64,000 nt of DNA from Marinobacter litoralis. GTDB taxonomy: Bacteria > Pseudomonadota > Gammaproteobacteria > Pseudomonadales > Oleiphilaceae. The stretch is from contig NZ_QMDL01000002.1 in NCBI RefSeq assembly GCF_003336705.1, forward strand, positions 839,370 to 903,369. The letters run 5' to 3'. Shown here one piece after another: positions 1 to 8,134 of this stretch. Positions within the stretch are counted from its first letter, which is position 1, and the number at the start of each line of letters is the position of its first letter. A model generated the notes under the pieces. The model did not search any database, was not told where the DNA came from, and saw nothing but the letters and a program-made list of their open reading frames with translations. A program made the position numbers and the translations under genes.

Positions 1-1126
1 CGCCCGGGCGAAGATTGGTCAGTCCGGTCACAATGAACCGGTCGCCGGCTTCCAAGCCCTTCAGAAGAATCTGACGGCCGTTGGTGACAGGGCCAAGCTC
101 AACACCACGCGCCTGGGCTTTGCCTTCGTCGTCCACCACGTAAACCATCGGTCCTTTTGGCCCCTCGGCAATGGCTGCTTCGGGCACGGTGATCACGTTC
201 TCGAAGTTCTGCAGCTCAACCCGCACCCGAACAAACTGCCCCGGCACAATCACATGCTCCGGATTCGGGAAGACCGCCCTCGCCGATACCGACCCGGTGC
301 GTGGGTCTAGTGTGGAGGCAGTGAAATCAATCCGGCCTTCCAATGGGTATTCGTCACCATTCGCCAACACCAATCGGGCGGATACGTCCTGCACCTCATC
401 AGAACGGGCCATGCCTTCCGCTGCGGCACGGCGAATACTGGCGTCGTTTTCAGGCAATGCAAAGCGCACATGAACCGGATCGAGCTGTACAATCGTCGTC
501 AGCAAGGTGCCCGCGTCCACCAAACTGCCTTCCGGCAGATCCTCAAGACTGGTCACGCCACTGAGCGGCGCGGTCACTTGCGTGTAACCAAGGTTCAGTT
601 CCGACTTGGTCATACCCGCTTCGGCAACGGCCAAATTGGCTCTTGCCAGCTCCAGAGCCGATTCAGCAGAATCACGATCCCGCTCGCTGACCGCTTTACG
701 CTGGTACAAGGATGAGATCCGGGCCCATTCCCGTTCGGCCTGACGCAAATTGGCTTCCGCTACCTGACGCTGTGCTTTGGCCTGCTGGAACGCGGCTTCC
801 GCCGGCTTAGGGTCGATACGGAACAGGGAGTCGCCTTCCCGCACCATTTGCCCTTCCGCATAAAGCCGCTCTTCGAGCACCCCGTTGACTCGTGCACGAA
901 CTTGCACCTCTCGAGCACCCCGTGCCCGCCCGGCATAGTCCTGGCGAACGGTGGCATCGCTCAGCTCAGCCGTTTCTACCGTTACCGCTGCCGGCGGGAA
1001 ACCGCCACCGCCCTGCTGACCGGCATTGTCTTCACTGCTACAGCCAGCGAACATCAACAGGGTCGATAAGCTTGCAATAATCAGCCCGGCACGGGCAGCT
1101 GGGCGATGAGATAATTCCATGGTCAT
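1..1126 (-). CDS. RND efflux periplasmic adaptor lipoprotein (AcrA/MexA type), 3' end outside window
   Basis: Reading leftward from 1126, the protein starts MTMELSHRPAARAG and has a lipobox ending MFAGC (Cys about 29), so it is a predicted inner-membrane-anchored lipoprotein. The biotinyl-lipoyl half follows (GVLEERLYAEGQMVREGD, then FRIDPKPAEAAFQQAKAQ), then a coiled-coil hairpin rich in Ala, Glu and Arg, the second lipoyl half (LGYTQVTAPLSGVTSL) and a beta-barrel region (DPRTGSVSARAVFPNP). This is the order of AcrA/MexA adaptors, which link an RND pump to an outer-membrane channel. The reading frame is open to base 1, so the C-terminus and presumably the pump gene lie to the left. AGGAG seven bases upstream supports the ATG at 1126. 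The divergent TetR gene at 1284 suggests local repression. Confidence 0.93.
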   Translation of the reverse strand, partial: MTMELSHRPAARAGLIIASLSTLLMFAGCSSEDNAGQQGGGGFPPAAVTVETAELSDATVRQDYAGRARGAREVQVRARVNGVLEERLYAEGQMVREGDSLFRIDPKPAEAAFQQAKAQRQVAEANLRQAEREWARISSLYQRKAVSERDRDSAESALELARANLAVAEAGMTKSELNLGYTQVTAPLSGVTSLEDLPEGSLVDAGTLLTTIVQLDPVHVRFALPENDASIRRAAAEGMARSDEVQDVSARLVLANGDEYPLEGRIDFTASTLDPRTGSVSARAVFPNPEHVIVPGQFVRVRVELQNFENVITVPEAAIAEGPKGPMVYVVDDEGKAQARGVELGPVTNGRQILLKGLEAGDRFIVTGLTNLRPG

Positions 1127-1203
1127 GTGCGTTCTCCTGAACACGAGGCAAATCAATCCGGGCAAATAAGCAGGTTAGAACGGCCTGCAAAATTAGCACG
1201 CTA

Positions 1204-1229
1204 ACATACATTCATTCGTGTATGTATGT
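1204..1229. promoter_or_regulatory. Probable AcrR-type operator between the efflux operon and its repressor
   Basis: The sequence ACATACAT, a 10-base spacer, then ATGTATGT forms a perfect 8+8 inverted repeat. It sits in the 157-base gap between the divergent adaptor and TetR starts. From memory it closely resembles the E. coli AcrR box (TACATACATTTGTGAATGTATG...). The binding protein is inferred to be the adjacent TetR regulator. Confidence 0.7.
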
Positions 1230-1283
1230 AAACATTTATTCCGCTATACTGACGGTTTATACCGACACTATAGTTACGGAATC

Positions 1284-1886
1284 ATGGCACGGAAAACGAA
1301 AGCAGAAGCGGCAGCCACACGCGAGTCCATTCTCGATGCCGCCGAACAGGTGTTTATCGACAAAGGCGTTGCGCGTGCTTCACTCGAACAAATTGCCAAC
1401 AAGGCCGGTGTGACTCGGGGAGCAATTTACTGGCACTTCCGCAATAAGCAGGACGTTCTCGACGCCATGCTTGAACGGGTACGGGCGCCTCTAGGGGAAA
1501 TGCTGGCGAGCGCCAGTCGCGGCAGCGGTAGCCTCGCCAATTTGAAAGCGGTGTGCACGCTTGCGCTGAGAAAACTTGCGGAGGACCCGAGGTACTTCCG
1601 GGTACACTACATTCTGCTTCATCGAAACGAGTCTGATCAGGCTCTGAATAGACACCGGGAACTATCAGCCAGCGCCATTGCTCAGCTGGTCGAGATTATG
1701 GCCCTGCCCGAGAACCAGGCACGCCTGCGCCCACACCTGACCCCCGACCACGCAGCCTATTTGCTACACACACAAATGCTGGGCCTGTTTTTTCACTGGC
1801 TGATCGCACCGGAACAACGACCACTGGCCGACATCGCCCCGACACTGGTTGAAACCATCTTCTTCGGCCTGCTCTCAGATAACTGA
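1284..1886 (+). CDS. TetR/AcrR-family repressor of the adjacent RND efflux operon
   Basis: A 200-residue TetR-family protein. Residues 1-60 form the helix-turn-helix domain: MARKTKAEAAATRESILDAA, then the recognition helix segment VTRGAIYWHFRNKQDVLDAM, which is highly typical of AcrR/TtgR/MexR2-like efflux repressors. The C-terminal 140 residues are the helical ligand-binding domain (for example LRKLAEDPRYFRVHYILLH). The frame is open further upstream to 1218, but that would place translated residues inside the operator palindrome, so the ATG at 1284 is chosen. The divergent arrangement with an RND adaptor and the shared AcrR-like box argue that it represses the pump and itself, with hydrophobic ligands as inducers. 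Inducer identity cannot be read from sequence. Confidence 0.92.
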   Translation: MARKTKAEAAATRESILDAAEQVFIDKGVARASLEQIANKAGVTRGAIYWHFRNKQDVLDAMLERVRAPLGEMLASASRGSGSLANLKAVCTLALRKLAEDPRYFRVHYILLHRNESDQALNRHRELSASAIAQLVEIMALPENQARLRPHLTPDHAAYLLHTQMLGLFFHWLIAPEQRPLADIAPTLVETIFFGLLSDN

Positions 1887-1903
1887 ACCGGTAACCGACT
1901 CGC

Positions 1904-3730
1904 TCACGCCCACACCCACAGGATCACGGGAACCGCCACCACCGTGACCACGACAGACAAGGGCAGCCCCAGCCGCCAATAATCCGCAAAGCGATAGCCG
2001 CCCGGTTCCATCACCAACACATTGGACTGGTGCCCAATGGGCGTAAGGAACGCGCACGATGTGCCCACGGCAACCCCCATTAAGGCTGCATCGGACGACA
2101 GGTCAAGCTGAAGTGACAGACCAAGCGCTATAGGCGCCACCAAGACCGCTGCCGCCGCATTGTTCACCACATTGGATAACAACATCGAGCCCACCAGAAT
2201 AATGGTCAGTGCTACCCAGCCCGCCTGACCTTCGGCAACCGCCAGTATTTGACCCGCAATAAGGTCTGCCCCTCCGGTAGCATCCAGCGCTTGCCCCACC
2301 GGGATCATCGCGGCCAGCAAGACAATCACCGACCAATCAATCGCCTTATACGCTTCGGTGGTATCCAGCAGTCCCACCAACACCATAGCCACGGCACAGG
2401 CTACCAACGCCACCGGCGGCGCCAGCAAGCCGGAAAGGATCAGGCCAATCGCCGCGATGAACAGGCCGCCGGCCAGCCACAGACTTTTCTGCCGGCCAAG
2501 CGTCAACTCACGCTCTGCCAAAGGCAGACAACCCAGTGTTTGCAACGTGGCCATGACCTTACTTTCGTGCGCCTGCACCAGCAGAATGTCACCGGACCGG
2601 AAGCGAGTGTCCGATAAGCGCTGGGTCAATCGATGGCCCTGACGAGCGATCGCCACCACGTTCAGCCCGTAGTGTTCGCGCAGATTGAAGCGGTTAGTGG
2701 TTCGGCCTATGAGTAGAGAGGAAGGTGTGATCACGGCTTCGGTCAGGCGGACATCGCCGGTCGCTATTTTTTCCTCTTTATCCTCTCGGGAACGTCCTTT
2801 TCCTGCCGGCTCCTCTCCTTCGTTAGCACCGTCCTCGCCCTCGACGGCATTCGCCAGCGCCAGACCGGTACTGTCCACAAATTCTTGCAAGCTTTCGGTG
2901 TCAGCCTGTACCAGCAAAACATCACCTTCCCGTAACACCAGATACGACGAGGGTGCAGGAGAGCTTTTTTCGTCTCTAATGAGCGCAAGCACCACAACGC
3001 TCTTATCTTCCTCTCCGGAGGTCAGCAGGTTATGCAGCGTGCTCCCCGCATAGCCGGACCCTTCCGGAACCCGGAGTTCCGTCACGTAGTCGCCGACATT
3101 AAACAATTTGTCGTCGCTAGCCGGGTCATCCCGTTTCGGCGTAAACCGCCACCCCACCAACCCAATAAACGCAATACCCGCTACCGTGATGGCAAGCCCG
3201 GCCGGCGCGAAATCCACCAAACCGAATGTCCCGACCTCGCGGTAACTGGCAATGATGATGTTCGGCGGAGTGCCGATCAAAGTGATGGTGCCACCCAGCA
3301 GCGAACCGAACGCGAGCGGCATGAGCAACAGAGAAGGGGAACGGCCAGACTTCCGAGACATCCAGATAGCCACCGGCATCAGAAGCGCCAGTGCACCCAC
3401 GTTATTGATAAAAGCAGAACACAGAGCAACCACGCCCGTCAGCGTGATCACCTGCAGCACGGCATTCTGCCCTACCCTGCCCAGAAGCTTTGCGATGGCA
3501 TCCACGAACCCACTATTCACCAAGCCCTGACTGATCACCAGAACCGCCGCCACGGTAATCACCGCTGGATGGCCAAAGCCGGCAAAAAGATCAGCCGAGG
3601 GTACCAGGCCGGCAACCGCGATCGCCAGTAACGCCAGCATGGCCACCACATCAAAACGCAGGCGGTTCCAGACAAACATGGCCAGAGTGATTCCAAGCAC
3701 TAAAAAAACGGTGCCTTGCTCGATATTCAA
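1904..3730 (-). CDS. SLC13/DASS-family anion transporter with two RCK_C (TrkA-C) domains
   Basis: A 608-residue inner-membrane protein. The N-terminal half has several hydrophobic helices and the family signatures SAFINNVGALALLMP and IGTPPNIIIASYREVG. The cytosolic centre (about residues 205-400) holds two RCK_C-like modules, seen as paired YLVLREGDVLLVQA and RFRSGDILLVQAHESK. The C-terminal half repeats the transport fold (NVVNNAAAAVLVAPIALG, TPIGHQSNVLVM). This layout belongs to the SLC13-like permeases for sulfate, dicarboxylate or related anions; the substrate is unknown. The frame stays open to 4036, but a TTG at 3730 with AAGGAG seven bases upstream matches where family proteins begin, and the extra 102 residues look unlike protein. 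It is convergent with the TetR gene with an 18-base gap. Confidence 0.88.
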   Translation of the reverse strand: MNIEQGTVFLVLGITLAMFVWNRLRFDVVAMLALLAIAVAGLVPSADLFAGFGHPAVITVAAVLVISQGLVNSGFVDAIAKLLGRVGQNAVLQVITLTGVVALCSAFINNVGALALLMPVAIWMSRKSGRSPSLLLMPLAFGSLLGGTITLIGTPPNIIIASYREVGTFGLVDFAPAGLAITVAGIAFIGLVGWRFTPKRDDPASDDKLFNVGDYVTELRVPEGSGYAGSTLHNLLTSGEEDKSVVVLALIRDEKSSPAPSSYLVLREGDVLLVQADTESLQEFVDSTGLALANAVEGEDGANEGEEPAGKGRSREDKEEKIATGDVRLTEAVITPSSLLIGRTTNRFNLREHYGLNVVAIARQGHRLTQRLSDTRFRSGDILLVQAHESKVMATLQTLGCLPLAERELTLGRQKSLWLAGGLFIAAIGLILSGLLAPPVALVACAVAMVLVGLLDTTEAYKAIDWSVIVLLAAMIPVGQALDATGGADLIAGQILAVAEGQAGWVALTIILVGSMLLSNVVNNAAAAVLVAPIALGLSLQLDLSSDAALMGVAVGTSCAFLTPIGHQSNVLVMEPGGYRFADYWRLGLPLSVVVTVVAVPVILWVWA

Positions 3731-4063
3731 TGGCTCACTCCTTTTACCGGTGTTCTTGCAGCATACAACAAAGCACCAAAAACAAGAGAGACGGAGATTA
3801 AAAAGCGTCAGCCATTTATACATCTGGCAAGAGCACTCGTTACCGGCGCGCGCAGCAACTCTCTGTATCCAGTTAATTAACCTTCTTCTGGCACGCAACC
3901 TGCGGTTCGTATACTCAAGCAGGATGTTTAGAGCGACAGAACGCTGTCGCAGCGGGTCACGCAGGAATAGTGACCGGATATTGAGCCGTACCGGTAAAGC
4001 AGTCTCTCCCTGAACGACTGGCAGTCCTATTTCCAAGGCACACTCCTACGGAGCACCGTCCTT
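3731..4063. other. Divergent intergenic region, 333 bases
   Basis: This gap separates the leftward SLC13 transporter from the rightward regulator. It holds a sigma-54-like element (3889-3903, separate entry) and the palindrome GTTAATTAAC at 3872-3881. No convincing gene is present. The open frame running through it on the minus strand is composed of low-hydrophobicity, arginine-rich sequence unlike the transporter. Confidence 0.6.
3889..3903 (+). promoter_or_regulatory. Candidate sigma-54 promoter upstream of the VpsR-like regulator
   Basis: TGGCACG, four bases, then CTGC. The -24 GG and -12 GC are correctly spaced, and the fit to TGGCACG-N4-TTGC is 10 of 11. It lies about 160 bases upstream of the regulator start and reads toward it. 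A second good match lies upstream of the secreted-protein operon on the other strand, which raises the likelihood that both are real. Confidence 0.55.
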
Positions 4064-5452
4064 ATGGAAAAGCGACCGCTTGTTTGGTTGTCAGCGGCAC
4101 AAGGCAACACCCTCATTCGGGGCTTGTTACAACCTCGCTGGAGCCTGATCGATTTCGATTTCTCGAAACCGGTATCGTTATTTCCAAACACTCCCGATGC
4201 TGCCAAGGTAGGTGTGCTGGAACTGCCCGAGAATGTCGAAACCGACCTGCCTCAACTGGAAAAATGGCTCGAAGCCATCGGCATCATTTATTGGGTTGCT
4301 ATCGCTCCCGAAAAACCACACAGCAGAACGTCTACCGCCAATCTGATTGTTCGTTATTGCTCGGATTTCCACACCCAACCCGTAGACGCGGAGCGTTTAA
4401 ACACTGTGCTCGGCCACCTCTGGGGCATGGCATCCATGAAGGAAAGTACCAGTCATGCCAATCTCCATGATTATGGTGATTTAGCTCTGCTTGGAAGCTC
4501 CGCCGCCATTCAGAACGTGCATAGCCTTTTACGCCGTTTCTCCGCCACATTGGAGCCGGTTCTGATCACCGGAGAAAGCAGCACCGGAAAAGACGCGGGC
4601 GCACGTTTCATCCACAACCACTCCATACGCGCCACCGGTCCGCTGATCTTCGTTAACTGCGCCGCACTGCCCAGCACCCTCACTCACAGTGAACTGTTCG
4701 GCTACGAAAAAGGCGCGTTCACCAGCGCCCAACAATCCCATCCGGGCCGGCTCGAGCAGGCAAACGGCGGCACACTGGTTTTTTCTGGCATCAACGAGCT
4801 CCACCTGGAGCAGCAATCCGCGTTACTCCGTTTTCTGCAGGAAGGCGAGGTACAACGAGTGGGCAGCAATACACGTATTTCGGCGAACGGTCGTGTCATT
4901 GCAACAACCACCCAACCCTTGCAGGAACTGGTTGCAGTGGGATTATTTAGGAGTGACGTGTATTTTCGCTTGGGCAATCTGGAGGTTGTACTTCCGCCGT
5001 TGCGAGATCGTTGCGAAGACATTCCAGCCCTCGCTCAGACGTTGCTCGAGGCATCCTTGCCGGGACTCGAACGAAAGCGCCTCAGTGATGCTGCCATGCA
5101 TTGCTTAATTAACCACTCTTGGCCCGGCAACCTGCAGGAGCTGCAAAACCGTTTGCGTCGAGGCGTTCTGCTCAGCGAGCAAACCACTATTGAACCCGCC
5201 GATCTGGGGCTTCGTGCACCCAGCGCGGGCCGCTCTCAGCCCTCCAATTTAAGCCTTCAGGCGTTTCGGGATCAGGCCGATCACCAGGCGCTCATCTGCA
5301 GTCTCCGCTTATCAAACAACAACCTGTCTGAAGCCGCACGGGTTCTGAAAATATCTCGCGCCTCTTTCTACCGATTACTTGAAAAACACAACCCACAACC
5401 ACCTAGCCGGGGCTTCCGGCAAAATCCTACGCCCAAGGGAGATGCCACATGA
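4064..5452 (+). CDS. VpsR-like Fis-family enhancer-binding regulator with degenerate Walker B
   Basis: 462 residues in three parts. Residues 1-125 are a receiver-like domain without a clear phospho-acceptor Asp; its end (LIVRYCSDFHTQPVDAERL, GHLWGM) resembles VpsR of Vibrio cholerae as I remember it. Residues 140-385 are an AAA+ domain: Walker A GESSTGKD (170-177), loop GAFTSA in place of GAFTGA (217-222), and arginine-finger segment FRSDVYFRL. The Walker B site reads GGTLVFSGINEL where active members have a D-E pair, so ATP hydrolysis is doubtful, as in VpsR. Residues 408-442 are a Fis-type helix-turn-helix. VpsR binds c-di-GMP and activates biofilm matrix genes; a similar role is inferred here. 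The stop overlaps the next start by ATGA, so it is cotranscribed with the outer-membrane protein gene. Confidence 0.85.
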   Translation: MEKRPLVWLSAAQGNTLIRGLLQPRWSLIDFDFSKPVSLFPNTPDAAKVGVLELPENVETDLPQLEKWLEAIGIIYWVAIAPEKPHSRTSTANLIVRYCSDFHTQPVDAERLNTVLGHLWGMASMKESTSHANLHDYGDLALLGSSAAIQNVHSLLRRFSATLEPVLITGESSTGKDAGARFIHNHSIRATGPLIFVNCAALPSTLTHSELFGYEKGAFTSAQQSHPGRLEQANGGTLVFSGINELHLEQQSALLRFLQEGEVQRVGSNTRISANGRVIATTTQPLQELVAVGLFRSDVYFRLGNLEVVLPPLRDRCEDIPALAQTLLEASLPGLERKRLSDAAMHCLINHSWPGNLQELQNRLRRGVLLSEQTTIEPADLGLRAPSAGRSQPSNLSLQAFRDQADHQALICSLRLSNNNLSEAARVLKISRASFYRLLEKHNPQPPSRGFRQNPTPKGDAT

Positions 5453-6510
5453 AAACCCAAACAACCTTACTGCTCGCCGTATCCCTGTGTCTGCCAAGCG
5501 CTGTATCCATGGCAAAGCCGGAGCATGAAATGCGCCCTGGTGCCTGGCGATCTGCCGAAAAAGAAAGCGAGAACGCCTCAGATATCGCCTCCATCACCGC
5601 TGACCGAGGCATTGTCACACAGCCCGGGCGATTCATTATCGAGCCGGCGATATCCCATGCTCACAGCACCTCCACGCTGGTTGCGGTAGAAGGTTACACC
5701 GTTATTCCAGCCCTACTGATTGGCCTGATCAATATTTCCGAAGTTCAACGGGATATTTTTGTCGGTGCGGTATCACTCAAATATGGTTTCAGCAGCCGCT
5801 TCGAAGCCTCCCTGCGAGTGCCTTATTTAAGTATTCAGGAAGACCTCCGGGAACGAGAAGCCTTTGACGGCACCCCGGTTGATACCTTGCGAGAATCGTC
5901 AGGTGATGGCTTGGGGGACATCGAACTGGCCGTACGTTATCAGCTCAACGATGGCCTCGAGGGCTGGCCCTACGTGATTGGCTCTTTCCGGGTCAAAGCG
6001 CCGACAGGCGACAGCCCCTACGATGTTGATCAAGAGGTGATCAGAGACAGCCAAGGCAACCCCATTGGGGTTGAGCTCGCCGAGCGCCCTACAGGCTCGG
6101 GCTTCTGGTCCTTCGAGCCGGGCCTGTCATTTATTTACCCCTCGGACCCGGCGGTTCTGTATGGCAATCTGAGCTATGTATACACTCTCAAAGACGACAA
6201 GGGGTTCGAGAACGGCAACACCATTGATCCCGGCAACGTCGTGCGATTCGGTTTTGGCATGGGGTTCGCGTTCAACGAGCGCACATCATTCAGCATTGGC
6301 TATGACCAGTCGATTATCGGCGACACCACTTATGAGCGCGACATCGATCTGTTTGCTGCGAACTTTGACCGCATTCAGATTGGTTCATTATCGTTCGGCC
6401 TGTCGCACAGGCTGAAGTCCAATACGACACTCAGCCTTACCGTCAATGTTGGCGTTACCGAGAATGCTCCGGATACTGAAATCACCTTGAAGCTACCGAT
6501 CAGTCTCTAG
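5449..6510 (+). CDS. Outer-membrane beta-barrel protein (PF13557-like), putative export pore of the repeat-protein locus
   Basis: 353 residues with a signal peptide (about 1-21, ending PSAVSMA). A charged, likely helical stretch (residues 28-50) is followed by alternating amphipathic strands such as DIFVGAVSLKYGFSSRFEAS and RVPYLSIQED, then GDGLGDIELAVRYQL and SFRVKAPTGDSPYD. This pattern matches the meta-pathway phenol-degradation-like transporter family, to which I recall the amyloid pore FapF also belongs. The start has GGGAG seven bases upstream and overlaps the regulator stop by four bases. The locus context suggests that it exports or anchors the secreted proteins encoded convergently at 6541-9310. 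FapF carries a longer N-terminal coiled coil; here only a short helical segment is present, so pore function is inference. Confidence 0.72.
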   Translation: MKTQTTLLLAVSLCLPSAVSMAKPEHEMRPGAWRSAEKESENASDIASITADRGIVTQPGRFIIEPAISHAHSTSTLVAVEGYTVIPALLIGLINISEVQRDIFVGAVSLKYGFSSRFEASLRVPYLSIQEDLREREAFDGTPVDTLRESSGDGLGDIELAVRYQLNDGLEGWPYVIGSFRVKAPTGDSPYDVDQEVIRDSQGNPIGVELAERPTGSGFWSFEPGLSFIYPSDPAVLYGNLSYVYTLKDDKGFENGNTIDPGNVVRFGFGMGFAFNERTSFSIGYDQSIIGDTTYERDIDLFAANFDRIQIGSLSFGLSHRLKSNTTLSLTVNVGVTENAPDTEITLKLPISL

Positions 6511-6540
6511 AGCGGTAAGATGCAACTTGCCTATATGCGA

Positions 6541-7032
6541 CTAACGACCCAGAAACTGTAGGCTCGGGTTCCGCAGGTGGTCGGGAATACGGTAACCAGT
6601 GCCCAGGTTATTCAGTTCGATATTCAGCTGGCGCACATTTTGGATGACAGCGCCGTTCAGATCATTCTGAATCAACGTCATCCAGCCACCTGAGGCCGAC
6701 GAGGTAGAGACAAGCGCCTGACCGGCCTGCCCCGAATTGATCAAACTAAGCATACTCTCCACTTGGTGCTGCACCCCGCCTCCGTCCAGCACTTGGTTTA
6801 AATTCGGAATGGTCAGGCGGTTCACTGCCAGCGTGTCTCCGTTCACCGACATAATCTGCTCAAGCCCGATCGAAATCTCGAGATTGTCGAGCATAAAACC
6901 GCCGCGTTGCGCTGCAAGTTCCGGGTCAGTCAACGGCTGGGCAATGAACATGCTTTCCGCGCTGGCCGGCAATGTGCCTGCAGCCAACCCTGTGACCAGC
7001 CCGACAATTAAAAATCCGTATCGACTTCTCAT
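6541..7032 (-). CDS. Small secreted protein with double-glycine-like leader and C-terminal Gln-Asn motif
   Basis: 163 residues with a clear signal peptide (MRSRYGFLIVGLVTGLAAGT, cleavage near ASA-ES). Just inside the mature protein is PLTDPELAAQRGG, which fits the LSxxELxxIxGG double-glycine leader pattern at Leu, Glu-Leu and Gly-Gly. The neighbour encodes a C39 peptidase, the family that cuts such leaders. Near the C-terminus, GGWMTLIQNDLNGAVIQN repeats the form seen at the ends of the two other secreted proteins of the locus. It is the last gene of a four-gene leftward operon, five bases after the peptidase, with GGGAG nine bases before the start. I recognise no named family. It may be an accessory subunit, nucleator or chaperone of a surface fibre. 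Confidence 0.78.
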   Translation of the reverse strand: MRSRYGFLIVGLVTGLAAGTLPASAESMFIAQPLTDPELAAQRGGFMLDNLEISIGLEQIMSVNGDTLAVNRLTIPNLNQVLDGGGVQHQVESMLSLINSGQAGQALVSTSSASGGWMTLIQNDLNGAVIQNVRQLNIELNNLGTGYRIPDHLRNPSLQFLGR

Positions 7033-7036
7033 GGCT

Positions 7037-7729
7037 TTACCACTCCCTAGTCGATGGCCAGTATGGCAAGGTATGGCCTAGCGACGGACCGTCCTGTCCT
7101 TTATCCAAAGGAGCCCGAACAACCTTTGGCCAGTCACCCGCCGCAAGAAATGTGCTGCGCCCTTGCTTAACGTGGCTACGAATAACAAACGCAGTACCGT
7201 CCCAATACCCTTCAAACTCAGCCCTGGAATAGGCTTTTAATCCGCGAGCGGGATCACCCACTAACACTTCGTCGTCACTGATTCCTTTGATAACCACAAA
7301 GTGACGAAAGCCTTCGAGGTTCATAAGCACAATCACCGGCAAACTCACCTTTTCCCGTATTCCGGATAGCGGCATACGAAAGCCGTCAGCCTGATACCCT
7401 TCCGATTCCAGAAACCGTTTCATATCCAACATGGAGAAGCCGTCTTTACGTACCTTCTCCGGATCTGCCAAAGCGAACATTGCAGAGAAGACACTCTGCT
7501 CCGAAACGTCGTGGCTGTAATGGTAGGAAAGCAATGAGGCTATCGCGGCAGAACCACAACTAAAGTCATACTGCTGTTGAATCACCGAACTGAAACGCTG
7601 TTCCTTGAAACTGCTTACTTCAACCTGCAATCCGCCCCCCATCCCTGGCAAATTCACAGTACCGGCAAACGCGGTGGACCAAAGAACCACAGCGCTGGCT
7701 AAACTGACGACAAGCAGCTGCTTAACCAT
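7037..7729 (-). CDS. Standalone periplasmic C39-family cysteine peptidase
   Basis: 230 residues with signal peptide MVKQLLVVSLASAVVLWSTA ending AFA. The papain-like catalytic set is complete: QQYDFSCGSAAIASLL (Cys58), GFRHFVVIKG (His143) and VGDPARG (Asp159). There is no ABC-transporter portion, so this is not a bacteriocin exporter but a free periplasmic peptidase like FapD, or like the C39 enzymes of fibre-type systems. Its neighbours are secreted proteins, two of which have a leader-like segment ending in or near Gly-Gly, so they are the obvious candidate substrates. The gene lies 13 bases downstream of the 111-residue protein and 4 bases before the next start. GGAGG precedes the ATG. All three catalytic residues are present, so activity is expected. 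Confidence 0.88.
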   Translation of the reverse strand: MVKQLLVVSLASAVVLWSTAFAGTVNLPGMGGGLQVEVSSFKEQRFSSVIQQQYDFSCGSAAIASLLSYHYSHDVSEQSVFSAMFALADPEKVRKDGFSMLDMKRFLESEGYQADGFRMPLSGIREKVSLPVIVLMNLEGFRHFVVIKGISDDEVLVGDPARGLKAYSRAEFEGYWDGTAFVIRSHVKQGRSTFLAAGDWPKVVRAPLDKGQDGPSLGHTLPYWPSTREW

Positions 7730-7742
7730 GGTCCACCTCCTG

Positions 7743-8078
7743 TTACCGATTGATCAGAATGTTTACCTGAGTACTGTCCTGGATCACCACTTGGTTTCCA
7801 CTGTTCTGGATCACTGTTGCGATACCTGTCATGTTGTCGAAGGCGTGCTCGGAAATGCTATTGGCTCCAGTCACCACATTCCCCGACAACCTGTTACCAG
7901 TCACGGTTGCCATCTGGTCTGTCTCATTAAACTGCAACTGTAACGGTACGCCCTGACGGCCACTGGATTCAGCCAGCTGACCTGAGGACAGAGGCTCTAC
8001 GTTTAACAAACCTTCCCCCTGAGCCAAGCTGCACCACACCAATGTCAGTACACAGATCATCCCCTTGATGTATCCCAT
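7743..8078 (-). CDS. Small secreted protein of the C39/repeat-protein locus
   Basis: 111 residues. The signal peptide is MGYIKGMICVLTLVWCSLAQ and is followed by LLNVEPLSSGQLAESSGRQG, which lines up with the leader-like PLTDPELAAQRGG of the 163-residue neighbour. The last third, NMTGIATVIQNSGNQVVIQD then TQVNILINR, carries the shared Gln-Asn motif, alternating hydrophobic and polar residues as in curli or Fap repeat units. GGGAGG eight bases upstream fixes the start at 8078; the frame is open to 8108. The size and single motif suggest a minor fibre subunit or nucleator. No named family is recognised; amyloid character is inferred only from the motif pattern. Confidence 0.78.
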   Translation of the reverse strand: MGYIKGMICVLTLVWCSLAQGEGLLNVEPLSSGQLAESSGRQGVPLQLQFNETDQMATVTGNRLSGNVVTGANSISEHAFDNMTGIATVIQNSGNQVVIQDSTQVNILINR

Positions 8079-8134
8079 GACGGTTCCTCCCGGAACGCAC
8101 GGCCGCATCGTTACTTCGATGCGGCCGGTCCTCC

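Noticed and set aside
3731..4036. 102-residue N-terminal extension of the SLC13 transporter
   Set aside because: No start signal, arginine-rich non-family sequence, and a well-placed ribosome site supports the TTG at 3730.
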